64,000 nt of DNA, from assembly GCA_045807745.1 (NCBI GenBank), contig JBJMGT010000022.1, forward strand, positions 1-64,000, written 5' to 3'. The DNA comes from QHXQ01 sp045807745 (GTDB taxonomy: Bacteria > Acidobacteriota > Blastocatellia > Pyrinomonadales > Pyrinomonadaceae). Of this stretch, positions 25,219 to 34,278 are shown in pieces (the first letter of the stretch is position 1; the number at the start of each line of letters is the position of its first letter). Below the pieces are notes generated by a model that was not told where the DNA came from, did not search any database, and saw nothing but the letters and a program-made list of their open reading frames with translations. Position numbers and translations under genes: made by a program.

Positions 25219-26688
25219 ATGAACGCACTGGTGGTTGACGACGAGGCCCTGATCCGCGACAACGTGGCGGAGGTCTTGCGCGCCGACGACTGGACGGTCA
25301 GCGAGGCCGCGACGGCCGAAGAGGCGCTCGCCCTATTGGGCGCGACCGAGTGGGCGCTCGTCTTCTGCGACGTGCGACTCGGCGAAGGCCCAGCGGACGG
25401 CTTCGACGTGCTGCGCCGCTTCAACGAGGCGCAGCCCGACGCGCAGATCGTCTTGATGACCGGGCACGGCTCGGCCATCGGCGCGCTCGACGCCGTCTCC
25501 TCCGGCGCTTACGAATACCTGCTCAAGCCCTTCGACATCGACGACGTGCGCGCCATCGCCCAATCAGTCCGTGCGGGCCGCGAGCGCCGCGCCGCGCCGC
25601 GCACGACCGGCGAACTGCAACCGCTCTACACGCACAGCACCGATCTCGAATTAGTGGGCCGCAGCGGCGCGTTTGTCGAAGTGATGAAACTCGTCGGGCG
25701 CGTCGCGCCGAAGAATCTGCCGGTGCTCGTCACGGGCGAATCGGGCACGGGCAAGGAGTTGATCGCGCGCGCCATCCACCGGCGCAGCCCGCGCGCCGAA
25801 CACCGCTTCGTCGCCGTCAACTGCGGCGCTATTCCTTCGGAGTTGATCGAATCGGAACTGTTCGGGCACGTCAAAGGCGCGTTCACGGGCGCGAGCGCGG
25901 ACAGACGGGGCTTGTGGGAAGAGGCCGACGGCGGCACGATCTTTCTGGACGAGATCACCGAGACGACGCCCGCATTCCAAGTGAAACTCTTGCGCGCGCT
26001 GCAAGAGGGCGAGATCAGACGCGTCGGCGCGAATCTGACGACGCACGTGGACGCACGCGTGATCGCGGCGACCAACCGCGAGCCGGAAGATGAAGTGCAG
26101 GCGGGTCGTTTCCGGCAAGATTTGTTCTATCGTTTGAACGCGGTCACGCTCTACCTGCCACCTCTGCGCGAGCGCCGGGAAGACATCATGCCGCTCGCGC
26201 GCCACTTCGCGAAGCGGCTGGCCGAGCCGGACGCGCGGCAGGTCAGCTTCTCGCGCGAGGCCATCGAAATACTCGAAGCTTATCCATGGCCCGGCAACAT
26301 ACGCGAACTTGAGAACGCCATCGTGCGCGCCGCCGCGCTCTGCGATCAGATCGTGCGCCCCGAAGATTTGCCTGAGCGCATCCGCCGCACCACACCGCAC
26401 GCACACACGCTCCCGCCGTTCACGCCCGCGCAGCCGGACGCGCCCCTACCCTCGCTCGCCGAACTCGAACGCCAACACGTCCTACACGTACTGGGGCGCA
26501 CCAGCGGCAACAAACAGGCCGCCGCCCGCATCCTCGGCATCGACCGCACCACGCTGCAACGCATCATCAAACGCTACAACCTCGACGCAAGCAATGTGGC
26601 GGGTGGGCGACAAATGGATTCATTAAGTCACGAAGGCATAGCACCATCAACTGCCGACAGCGGGCAGCCTGGCACGGATGAAGGTTAG
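25219..26688 (+). CDS. NtrC-family sigma-54-dependent response regulator
   Basis: 489 residues in the standard order. Receiver (1-120) with VVDDEAL, acceptor Asp in FCDVRLG, MTGHG and LLKPF. AAA+ domain with Walker A GESGTGKE (about 172-180), the sigma-54 contact GAFTGA (about 220) and Walker B GGTIFLDEIT. Fis-type HTH at the end (GNKQAAARILGIDRTTLQRIIKRYN). Phosphorylation should drive ring assembly and open complexes at sigma-54 promoters. No Shine-Dalgarno sequence is seen; the repeat element reaches to four bases before the ATG. A hybrid histidine kinase gene lies 0.4 kb downstream on the other strand and may be the partner. Confidence 0.95.
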   Translation: MNALVVDDEALIRDNVAEVLRADDWTVSEAATAEEALALLGATEWALVFCDVRLGEGPADGFDVLRRFNEAQPDAQIVLMTGHGSAIGALDAVSSGAYEYLLKPFDIDDVRAIAQSVRAGRERRAAPRTTGELQPLYTHSTDLELVGRSGAFVEVMKLVGRVAPKNLPVLVTGESGTGKELIARAIHRRSPRAEHRFVAVNCGAIPSELIESELFGHVKGAFTGASADRRGLWEEADGGTIFLDEITETTPAFQVKLLRALQEGEIRRVGANLTTHVDARVIAATNREPEDEVQAGRFRQDLFYRLNAVTLYLPPLRERREDIMPLARHFAKRLAEPDARQVSFSREAIEILEAYPWPGNIRELENAIVRAAALCDQIVRPEDLPERIRRTTPHAHTLPPFTPAQPDAPLPSLAELERQHVLHVLGRTSGNKQAAARILGIDRTTLQRIIKRYNLDASNVAGGRQMDSLSHEGIAPSTADSGQPGTDEG

Positions 26689-26711
26689 CGTGTTGTGAGA
26701 TTCGGAGCTTT

Positions 26712-27110
26712 ATGAGATCGCTTTTCAAGCGAGTGCTAAGCAGTCGAATTGGTTGCTTACTGCTTATTATCAACCTTTGCTTTGTCCAGTATTACTTTAC
26801 GCATTTAAATATTTCCCCTGAGTTCGACGCAACAAAACACACCTTATCCGATATGGATTTGTCTGGAAGTTTTATCGCCGGGCGATTCCTCAATTTCCAC
26901 TCCGGCTTACTTGAACCCCTCGCCTATCTAAATATGTTGCCGCTGTTGATATCCTTATTCTTCATAGACGTGCTCGCCCTCATCTGTCCTAACTTAGACG
27001 TGCATACCGCGTCATGGATTCATGCCGGCCTGATTCTCATGTTTACGTCTGCTCAGTGGTTACTTGTCGGTCACACATTCGAGAAGTGGATTGAATTGAT
27101 CAAGGCTTAA
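26712..27110 (+). CDS. Small AT-rich membrane protein of unknown function
   Basis: 132 residues with three hydrophobic segments (near 13-30, 72-92 and 103-121) and an extracytoplasmic or cytoplasmic loop between the first two. No family recognised. Its base composition is visibly AT-richer than everything around it, with Leu TTA/TTG and Ile ATT codons that the neighbours avoid, which suggests acquisition or a different codon history. The stop overlaps the stop of the convergent hybrid kinase by four bases (27107-27110), so it was fitted very tightly into this place. Confidence 0.65.
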   Translation: MRSLFKRVLSSRIGCLLLIINLCFVQYYFTHLNISPEFDATKHTLSDMDLSGSFIAGRFLNFHSGLLEPLAYLNMLPLLISLFFIDVLALICPNLDVHTASWIHAGLILMFTSAQWLLVGHTFEKWIELIKA

Positions 27111-29095
27111 GCTGCCGCGCTCGCCTTGATTGTGCTTATTGTCGTTGACTGCCGCAACAGTGCGGCGCGCGCGATCCCTGTGATCTGTTCGACCGTGAAG
27201 GGCTTTGCCACCACCCAATTGACGCCGGCCGCTGCCTGTTCGTGTGAGCCAACCGCCTCGCCCCAGCCGGTGACGACCGCGAGCGACAACTGCGGGTAGC
27301 GCTCGTGCAACGCCCGCGCCAATTCCCAACCGCTCATGCCGGGCAGACCCAAGTCCGTGAACACGCCCGCGAACTCCAACTCATTGCAACGCGCCAACGC
27401 CTCGTGCCCCGTCTGCGCGACGACGACCTCGTGCCCGTCCTTCGATAGTATGTCGCGCAGCAGTTCGCGCACGTGCTCTTCGTCGTCCACGACGAGGAAA
27501 CGCGCGCGCTCTATGCGCGTGAGCGCAGCGGTCGGGACGGTTAACTCGGCCGTGGCGGGACGCGCCTTGCTGCCCGTGCGCGCGAGCGGCAGTTGCAGGC
27601 GAAACGTCGTGCCGCGGCCCGGCTGTGATTCGACTTCGACCGTCCCATCATGTCGCCGGATGATGCCATAGCTGACGGCGAGGCCAAGCCCCATGCCGGT
27701 CTTGCCCTTCGTGGTGAAGAACGGATTGAAGATGCGCGAGCGCACCTCTTCGCTCATCCCTGTGCCGGTGTCGCTGACGGAGATTTCGATCAGGCCGCCC
27801 ACTTCGCGCGTCGCCAGGGTCAGCGTCCCGCCCTGCGGCATCGCGTCCACCGCGTTGAAGACCATGTTGACCAAGACTTCGCGCAACTCCGACTCGTCAC
27901 CGAGCACAAGCCGGTTCGAGCGAATCTGCAATTCCAGACTGATGTGGACGTTGTTCGCCTCGGCCGCGTCCTTCCAACGCGGGCGCGTGATCTCGCTGAC
28001 ATCGAGCAGGAGTTGATCGACCGAGACGGGTTGAAAATCGTGCGCGCGGCGCTGGCGCGCGAAGTCCTGTATGCGCTTGATGGTCTTCGCACCGTCCTTC
28101 GCCGTCTTGATGATGATACGCAAGCCCGCTTCGAGCTTCTCCGGGTCTTTGGTCGTCAACAACAGTTGCGCGCGCCCGAGTATGCCGGCGAGCGTGTTGT
28201 TGAAATCGTGTGCGACCCCGGACGCGAGTTCGCCGAGCGCGGACATCTTCTCGATCTGCGAATACTGCTCGCGGATGCGCTCCTGTTCGGCGATGTAGTG
28301 CGACAACTCTTCGACGTGGCGGCGCGCCTGCTCGGTGGCTTCGGCGGCGGCTTCGGCGCGTGCGGCGGCTTCGGCCTCGGTCTTGGCGGCGAGGGCCGAG
28401 ACTTCGATATTCTTCAAGTAAGTGCGATAGGTCAGATAGACGATGGCAATGATCGGCGCGACGGCGATGAGCGCGTAGAAGCCGATAGTGCCAATGAGCT
28501 TGGCGATAAAGCCAGCGGCGGACGCGCCCGCGAAGTATGTGACCGACGTGTAGATGCAGTATTGGCGATAGACCTGCGCGACGGATTGATCGGTCTTCCA
28601 AGCCCACGCGACCGCCGCCAAGACGGAGTTACCGATGTACTGCACAAGCGCCATGACCGAGAGCGCGATGACGAAGTGTGCGCCGAATGCACCGTGCGGA
28701 ATCTGCACGACGGGGCCGAAACAGGCATGCAGGATCGCAACTGTGAGGAAGGTGGTAAACGCGACCAGCGCCGCGTTGTAAGCGAGCGTGAGCGGCTTGC
28801 GACTGATCAGGAGCGACGAGCAGAGACCATCGGCCGCGGCCAAGAGGATCGCCGCTTCGCCGCCGTAGAGCAACATCGTCAGAAAGATCAACGTCTCAGA
28901 GATCGTGATGCGCCCGTTCACGCCGGGCACGCGCACGGTGATGCGCGAGGTGAGCGCGACCGTCAGCGTGGCGAGCACGAGAAAGAGCGGATCAAGCTGC
29001 GCGAACGGCAGCCGATAGGCCGAGTAGAGGCACGCCGCCGCGCCGAGCGCGATGATCGTCACCATGAACGGGCGGGCTAATTGTTGTCGGGTCAT
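27107..29095 (-). CDS. Membrane hybrid histidine kinase with C-terminal receiver
   Basis: 662 residues. About six to eight membrane helices fill residues 10-228, resembling a MASE-type membrane sensor. A coiled coil rich in EAEAAARAEAAAEATEQ follows. The HisKA box is SGVAHDFNN with the phospho-His near 295. The HATPase has SDTGTGMSEEVRSRIFNPF and GKTGMGLGLA. The receiver (from about 530) has VVDDEEH, acceptor Asp in GVFTDLGLP and Lys in VVAKPF. TTGGAG precedes the ATG by seven bases. The sensed signal is unknown. It could feed the nearby NtrC-type regulator, which lies convergent to it. Confidence 0.9.
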   Translation of the reverse strand: MTRQQLARPFMVTIIALGAAACLYSAYRLPFAQLDPLFLVLATLTVALTSRITVRVPGVNGRITISETLIFLTMLLYGGEAAILLAAADGLCSSLLISRKPLTLAYNAALVAFTTFLTVAILHACFGPVVQIPHGAFGAHFVIALSVMALVQYIGNSVLAAVAWAWKTDQSVAQVYRQYCIYTSVTYFAGASAAGFIAKLIGTIGFYALIAVAPIIAIVYLTYRTYLKNIEVSALAAKTEAEAAARAEAAAEATEQARRHVEELSHYIAEQERIREQYSQIEKMSALGELASGVAHDFNNTLAGILGRAQLLLTTKDPEKLEAGLRIIIKTAKDGAKTIKRIQDFARQRRAHDFQPVSVDQLLLDVSEITRPRWKDAAEANNVHISLELQIRSNRLVLGDESELREVLVNMVFNAVDAMPQGGTLTLATREVGGLIEISVSDTGTGMSEEVRSRIFNPFFTTKGKTGMGLGLAVSYGIIRRHDGTVEVESQPGRGTTFRLQLPLARTGSKARPATAELTVPTAALTRIERARFLVVDDEEHVRELLRDILSKDGHEVVVAQTGHEALARCNELEFAGVFTDLGLPGMSGWELARALHERYPQLSLAVVTGWGEAVGSHEQAAAGVNWVVAKPFTVEQITGIARAALLRQSTTISTIKASAAA

Positions 29096-29110
29096 TGATG
29101 CTCCAAGAGA

Positions 29111-29170
29111 AGTGACGAGTGACGAGTTAAAACTTGCTTACTCGTTACTTGTCACTGGTCACTCGTCACT
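29111..29170. repeat. Heptamer-repeat hairpin element overlapping a stop codon
   Basis: Two AGTGACG heptamers (29111-29125) face four and a half complementary units at 29140-29170. The right arm contains the TGA stop of the acetyltransferase gene (29159-29161) and encodes its last residues Ser-Asp-Glu. The rest fills the gap to the hybrid kinase start. Confidence 0.88.
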
Positions 29171-30064
29171 GCCTAAAAAGATCGTGTCGTAGCAATCGCG
29201 CAGCTTGTAGCCCTGGCGGAAGAAGAAGCGTTGCGCGTCCTTGTTCTGTTCGTTGACAAGCAGGCAGAGCGTCTGCGTCTCTTTGAGCAACTCGCGCCCC
29301 AACTGCGACAGGCAACGTGAGCCGTAGCCTTTGCCGCGCTCGTCCGGATGCGCGTAGACGCCTTCGAGGTAAAAAGTCTCAGGCGTCTCGACCAACACGT
29401 CCGCCTTGAACATCAAACGCTCGCGCTCGCACCAGACCCAGACGCGCCCCTGCCCGATGCGCCGGGCAAGGCGCAGCCGAAAGCCTTCGGGGTCGCACTC
29501 CAACGGATTGACGCCGCTCTCGGCGAAGGCGAGGCGCGCGTTGACGGCCATGATGGCGGGCAGATCGTCGAGTGTGGCGCGGCGCAAGTCCGACACCGGC
29601 TCAAGCGCCGCGACGGGCCAGCGCAAATCTAAGAACAACTCGCGGCAGATGAGCCGCGCTGGCTGTCCGCCCGCGCCGTAATGCCACCAGAACTGCTCGA
29701 CCTTGTCGGGCGGGCCGACGACGACGTGCGCGTGCGCATAACCTTGCGCGAGCTTGGCGAACGCGGCGAGCGCCGCTTCGCTGCGGGCTTCAAAGAGCGT
29801 GGCGTGCCCGATGAGTGCGACGCCGAGCAATTGCCCTTGCGCGTCGCGGGCGGCGTGAAATGTCCCACGATTAAACGGACTCTCCAGCCCGTTGTCGGCG
29901 ATGAGACCGTTCATCACAATCGTGCCCACCGAGTCGCAACGCAAGAAGGCGCGCACCTCCGCCTCGTCCTCGTCTGTGAGCAGCGTGATGTTAGGGGCGG
30001 CGGGCCGTGGGGGCGGCCCGCCCGTGTCTGCGGTCATATTCGTGTACTTGATCGGCTGAGACAT
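29159..30064 (-). CDS. GNAT-family N-acetyltransferase with N-terminal DUF4081-like part
   Basis: 301 residues. The C-terminal half has the acetyl-CoA motif region YLEGVYAHPDERGKGYGSRC (RGKGYG pyrophosphate loop) and LCLLVNEQNKDAQRFFFRQGY. The N-terminal half is a second, degenerate acyltransferase-like domain (FLRCDSVGTIVMNGLI), as in two-domain GNAT proteins with DUF4081. AAGGAG lies nine bases before the ATG. Substrate unknown. The final codons and stop are made of the heptamer-repeat sequence, so the C-terminus may have been set by repeat insertion. Confidence 0.8.
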   Translation of the reverse strand: MSQPIKYTNMTADTGGPPPRPAAPNITLLTDEDEAEVRAFLRCDSVGTIVMNGLIADNGLESPFNRGTFHAARDAQGQLLGVALIGHATLFEARSEAALAAFAKLAQGYAHAHVVVGPPDKVEQFWWHYGAGGQPARLICRELFLDLRWPVAALEPVSDLRRATLDDLPAIMAVNARLAFAESGVNPLECDPEGFRLRLARRIGQGRVWVWCERERLMFKADVLVETPETFYLEGVYAHPDERGKGYGSRCLSQLGRELLKETQTLCLLVNEQNKDAQRFFFRQGYKLRDCYDTIFLGSDE

Positions 30065-30127
30065 AAAACGCGCTCCTTTTATCCTTTCGCGTCGGGCGGA
30101 CAGACGGACTGCGCGAGGGCCAAACTT

Positions 30128-32110
30128 TTAATAACCCATGTAATCGAGACCGGTGTCGGTTTCGACCTGCATCTGCGGCGCGGGGTCGCCGTTCGTGGTC
30201 GCGGACTGCGCCTGCGTGACGGCGTCGCCGCGCAAGCTGGCATCGCCGAAGATGATGCCGTCGCCAAAAATGATGCCATCGCCGAAGATGATGCCGTCAC
30301 CAAAGATGATGCCATCGCCGACGAGCGCGCCGACCGAGGCGAAGGGCGTGCCCGTGCCGAGTTGGCCGCCATCGCTCGTCCAGATATTGTCGCCGAAGAT
30401 GATGCCGTCGGAGATGAGCGTCACGTCGCCAAAGATGATGCCGTTCGCCTCGACGCTCGCATCGGCAAGTGTGTAGCCGAGGCCATAGACCCGTTGATAC
30501 TTCGTGATGAGATTCGCGCCGGTGGCGTAGGTGCGATCAAGAATTAACCCTTGCGCCCAAGTGAAGCTTGTGCCCGCGATTGTGGTCTGCGGCGCGAGGC
30601 GTGTGGCTGTAGTCAACAAAGGCGCGCCGACGAACGTGTAGGCATTCAGATCGCGGCGCACTAACTTCGCCACCCGCACCGCGCCCTCGATATTCAACTC
30701 GCCCGCGCCCTGCTCGAACGCATTACTGCCCACGAGCGGTTGCGCCGTGTACATCAAGATCGCTTTGACCATGTTCGGCGTCAGACTTGGATTCGCTTGC
30801 AGCAACAATGCGGCCGCACCGGCCGCGGCGGGCGCGGCCATGGACGTGCCGCTCATAAACATCATCTTGCGGCCGTCCAAGTTGCTCACGCCCGCGTCCA
30901 ACTCCGGATGCTGTGTGACGATGAGATTGCCTGTGGCTTCGGCGTCAACGATCTTGTTGCCGGGCGCGACGATGTCCGGCTTGAGCAGACTGTCGTAGTG
31001 GCGCACGCCAAGCAAGTCCGTCCAGAAGCCGCGCGTCGGCCCGCGCGAGCTATAAGAGGTGACGGTGTCATCCGCGCGCGCGTCTGTCCCGAACGTATTG
31101 GCCGCGCCGACCGTGAGCACCGCCGGCTCGTCGCCCGGCGAGTGAATCAGGCCATAGACCTTCTGTCCCGCGCTGTTCTTGCCGTTGTTGCCCGCGGCGG
31201 CGACGACGACGATCCCTGCGTTCACTAACCGCCGCACTGCACGGCAGACGGGATCGTTGCGGTAAGAATCGATGGCGGGTGCGCCGAGGCTCAGGTTGAC
31301 GACGCGTATGTTGTAGCTGGCGCGATTCGTCAAGACCCAGTCGATGGCGGCGAGCAGATTCGAGGTCGCGCCTGCGCCCTGTGCGTTCAGCACACGCAGG
31401 TTGATGAGGTTCGCGTTCGGCGCGATGCCGATGTAGTCAGCGTGGGCGATGCGCCCGTTGCCGGCGGCGATGGAAGCGACGTGCGTGCCGTGCCCGTATG
31501 GATCATCTGTGCGATGCTCGCCGGTGAAATCTTTACTGTAAACAACACGCAAGTTGTTGTTGCGATCCAGAAACGATCTGTGATTGGTGTCGATGCCGGA
31601 GTCGAGGACGGCGATGCCGATGCCTGTGCCGTCAAGGCCGTTGGCGTTCGTGCTCAACGTGCGCACCGCATCAGCGCCGGTGGTGAACGAGATGTGCCCG
31701 AGAGGTATGTTCTTGCGGTCGAGCGAGATGAAGCGCACCTCTGTGCGCGCCGCGAGGGCTTCGACGGCGGCGGTCGGGAGTTCAACTACGCGCGCGTTCA
31801 ATTGGTCGAGCCGCGCGGCGAGTTGCGCGCTGTAAGCGCCCAACTGAGTGTCGAGCGCGCCGGTCGTCGCTTCGTCTAATTGCACGATGACGCGCGTGCG
31901 CGCTGCCCGCGTGCGCGCATTGCGCGCCAACTCACGCAAGTCCGGTGAAATCTTATCGCGCGCCGGCCCGGTCCCGAAGAGCCGCCCCGGCGGGTTGAGT
32001 TGCACACCGACCTGCGCGTGTGCGCGCTCGTGCGCCGGCCCCGCGCAGAGCGCTGCCAACAGCGCCAAGAGCGCGAGCCACAACACGGGGGTATGCTGGT
32101 TGTATCTCAC
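30128..32110 (-). CDS. Secreted S8 subtilisin-like peptidase with GDGIIF-repeat tail
   Basis: 660 residues from GTG 32110 with a strong GGAGGAG site. Signal peptide, an inhibitor-like propeptide (RVIVQLDEATTGALD), then the catalytic domain: Asp in AVLDSGID (about 167), His in GHGTHVASIA (about 208), Ser in SGTSMAAP (about 421). The C-terminus carries six GIIFGD units, four in direct tandem, that end near residue 640. It is a paralogue of the next gene upstream, with the same order and about the same spacing. Role probably extracellular protein degradation or processing; the tail may serve in folding or attachment (inference). Confidence 0.93.
   Translation of the reverse strand: MRYNQHTPVLWLALLALLAALCAGPAHERAHAQVGVQLNPPGRLFGTGPARDKISPDLRELARNARTRAARTRVIVQLDEATTGALDTQLGAYSAQLAARLDQLNARVVELPTAAVEALAARTEVRFISLDRKNIPLGHISFTTGADAVRTLSTNANGLDGTGIGIAVLDSGIDTNHRSFLDRNNNLRVVYSKDFTGEHRTDDPYGHGTHVASIAAGNGRIAHADYIGIAPNANLINLRVLNAQGAGATSNLLAAIDWVLTNRASYNIRVVNLSLGAPAIDSYRNDPVCRAVRRLVNAGIVVVAAAGNNGKNSAGQKVYGLIHSPGDEPAVLTVGAANTFGTDARADDTVTSYSSRGPTRGFWTDLLGVRHYDSLLKPDIVAPGNKIVDAEATGNLIVTQHPELDAGVSNLDGRKMMFMSGTSMAAPAAAGAAALLLQANPSLTPNMVKAILMYTAQPLVGSNAFEQGAGELNIEGAVRVAKLVRRDLNAYTFVGAPLLTTATRLAPQTTIAGTSFTWAQGLILDRTYATGANLITKYQRVYGLGYTLADASVEANGIIFGDVTLISDGIIFGDNIWTSDGGQLGTGTPFASVGALVGDGIIFGDGIIFGDGIIFGDGIIFGDASLRGDAVTQAQSATTNGDPAPQMQVETDTGLDYMGY
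30244..30321 (-). repeat. 18-bp tandem coding repeats (GDGIIF units)
   Basis: Four near-identical 18-base units encode consecutive Gly-Asp-Gly-Ile-Ile-Phe hexapeptides at the end of the subtilase. Third-position changes (ATC/ATT, TTC/TTT, GAT/GAC) show that they are not a fresh slippage array. Confidence 0.85.
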
Positions 32111-32376
32111 CTTGACTCCTCCATGCGACTACGCGCGTCGGGGGCCAAACGACGCGCAGACCACGAAGCCCTATGCTCGCCGAGAGCTTCCGCCCTGTCG
32201 TCTGAAAGGTCTGCCGTCGCCGAGCGATGGGCCGGCGACAACAACCCACAGGGCTGTCAGGGCGAGGTGCAAACTGCCAAAGAAGGGAGAGAGACGTTTG
32301 GGGGAGTCAATTAAAGGTACGCACATGATAAACCGGCGCTCACCCGGCGGGCAACCGGTTAATGCGGATCACCGTT

Positions 32377-34278
32377 TCAAGGGTCGCCGCGAAGCGCGGT
32401 GTCGCCGATGACGATCCCATCGCCGATCACTATGCCGTCGCCAATGACGATGCCATCACCGATGATGATCCCGTCGCCGATGGCGCTCCCGCCGCCGAGC
32501 AACATCGCTGTCTCCAGCAAGGGCACGCCAACGGCGAGCACCGTGCCGTCGCTCGTGCGAATCGCGCTGTCCAGGCTGACGCCGCCGGTCAGCAACGACG
32601 GCGCAATGGTCTGCGCCGCATCCGTTTCCAACACGCCATCGCCGAGCAGCCGACCCACGTTGTAAACACCCTGATACCTCGTGATCAAATCCATGCCAGT
32701 CACACAGGTGTGATTGAGCACCAGCCCTTGCGCCCAAGCGCAACTCTGCCCCGCGATCTCCGACTGCGGGAAGGGCGGCCCCGAAGTGAGCAGTGCCGTG
32801 CCGTTCGAGCGCAGCAACGCCGGTTCGTTGCGCACCAACTTCGCGAGTCTGACCGCGCCCTCGATATTCAACTCGCCCGCGCCCTGCTCAAACGCATTAC
32901 TGCCCGCGAGCGGTTGCGCTGTGTACATCAAGATCGCCTTGACCATGTTCGGCGTGAGCGATGGATTGACTTGCAATAACAACGCGGCCGCGCCCGCGAC
33001 GACCGGCGCGGACATGGACGTGCCGCTCAAGGTCATCATCCGGCGATTGGACTGCTGACCGACGCCCGCGTCCAATTCCGGGTGCTGCGTGACAAGCAGA
33101 TTGTTCGCCGCCTCGGCCCAGACGACACGGTTGCCGGGCGCAACCAAGTCAGGTTTGATCAGATTGTCGTAGTGCTTGCCGCCGCTCTCGTCCGTCCAGA
33201 AGCCGCGCGTCGGCCCGCGCGAACTGTAGGTCGTGACCGTATCGTCGCTGCGCCAGTCCGTGCCGAACGTGTTGGCTGCGCCGACCGTGAGCGCCGCCGG
33301 CTCGTCGCCCGGCGAATGTATGCGCCCGTAGGTTTTCTGGCCCGCAGCATCCTTGCCGTTGTTGCCGGCCGCCGCGACGACGACTAGCCCTGCGTCCACC
33401 AACCGGCGCACCGCCTGACACACAGGATCGTTCTGATAAGAATCGACCGCCTGCATGCCCAGACTCATGTTGACGACGCGTATGTTGTAGAGCGTCTGAT
33501 TCGTCAACACCCAGTCAAGCGCGGCCAGCACGTTCGAGGTCGTACCCGTGCCCTGCGCATTGAGCACGCGCAGGTTGATGATGTCCGCGCCGGGCGCGAC
33601 GCCTTCGTAAGCACCGCCGTAAGTAGAGTCGCGCCCGGCGGCGGCCGAGGCGACGTGCGTGCCGTGCCCGTATGGATCATCCGTGCGGTTCTCGCCCGTG
33701 AAGTCGCGATTTAAGACAACGCGGCTCAAGCCCAGACTGTTGCGGAAGGCGACGTGGTTTGCGTCAACGCCCGAATCGAGCACGGCGATGCGTAGGTTTG
33801 CGCCGTCGAGCGTGGTGGTCATGGTGATGCCGAACAGACCCGTCGTCGTCTGCGTGCGGACGGAGTCCGTGCCGGTGGTCTCGGTGATGTGGCCAAGCGC
33901 GGCGGCCGGTCTGTCCGGCGCGATGTAGCTTACGTCCGTGCGCGCAGCGAGCGCGGCGATGGCGGCCGGCGGCAGCATGAGCACGCGCGCGTTCAGATGC
34001 GTGAAGCGGTGCAGGACGCTTGCGCCGGGCAGCGTTGCGAGCAGCGTATCAAGCTGGCGCGTCGGTGCGACATTGAACTGCACGACGACGGGCACGCGGC
34101 CTTGCGGCTCCGACGCGGCGAGCGTCGCACGCAGATCGGGCGCGAGCTTATCGCCGGCCGGCGCGGGCGCGGGTCTGTATGTGTTAGCGGCATGCAGGCC
34201 CGCGCCCATGCTCGGCGCTGCGACCAGCGTGAGTAATAGCAACCCGGCGAGATAGCGTCGATGCTTGCGGCTGAACAC
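32377..34278 (-). CDS. Secreted S8 subtilisin-like peptidase with GDGIVI-repeat tail (paralogue)
   Basis: 633 residues from GTG 34278, which has AGAGGA eight bases upstream; the longer frame to 34398 lacks such a site and would bury the signal peptide. Signal (RRYLAGLLLLTLVAAPSMGAG), propeptide, catalytic Asp in AVLDSGVD (about 166), His in GHGTHVASAA (about 206), Ser in SGTSMSAP (about 419). The tail has four to five consecutive GDGIVI hexapeptides. The catalytic domains of the two paralogues are nearly identical in long blocks (for example SLTPNMVKAILMYTAQPL), pointing to tandem duplication followed by divergence of the tails. Confidence 0.93.
   Translation of the reverse strand: MFSRKHRRYLAGLLLLTLVAAPSMGAGLHAANTYRPAPAPAGDKLAPDLRATLAASEPQGRVPVVVQFNVAPTRQLDTLLATLPGASVLHRFTHLNARVLMLPPAAIAALAARTDVSYIAPDRPAAALGHITETTGTDSVRTQTTTGLFGITMTTTLDGANLRIAVLDSGVDANHVAFRNSLGLSRVVLNRDFTGENRTDDPYGHGTHVASAAAGRDSTYGGAYEGVAPGADIINLRVLNAQGTGTTSNVLAALDWVLTNQTLYNIRVVNMSLGMQAVDSYQNDPVCQAVRRLVDAGLVVVAAAGNNGKDAAGQKTYGRIHSPGDEPAALTVGAANTFGTDWRSDDTVTTYSSRGPTRGFWTDESGGKHYDNLIKPDLVAPGNRVVWAEAANNLLVTQHPELDAGVGQQSNRRMMTLSGTSMSAPVVAGAAALLLQVNPSLTPNMVKAILMYTAQPLAGSNAFEQGAGELNIEGAVRLAKLVRNEPALLRSNGTALLTSGPPFPQSEIAGQSCAWAQGLVLNHTCVTGMDLITRYQGVYNVGRLLGDGVLETDAAQTIAPSLLTGGVSLDSAIRTSDGTVLAVGVPLLETAMLLGGGSAIGDGIIIGDGIVIGDGIVIGDGIVIGDTALRGDP
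32402..32482 (-). repeat. 18-bp tandem coding repeats (GDGIVI units)
   Basis: About four and a half 18-base units encode Gly-Asp-Gly-Ile-Val-Ile or Ile-Ile-Ile hexapeptides near the stop of the second subtilase. They correspond in place to the GDGIIF units of the first. Confidence 0.83.
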
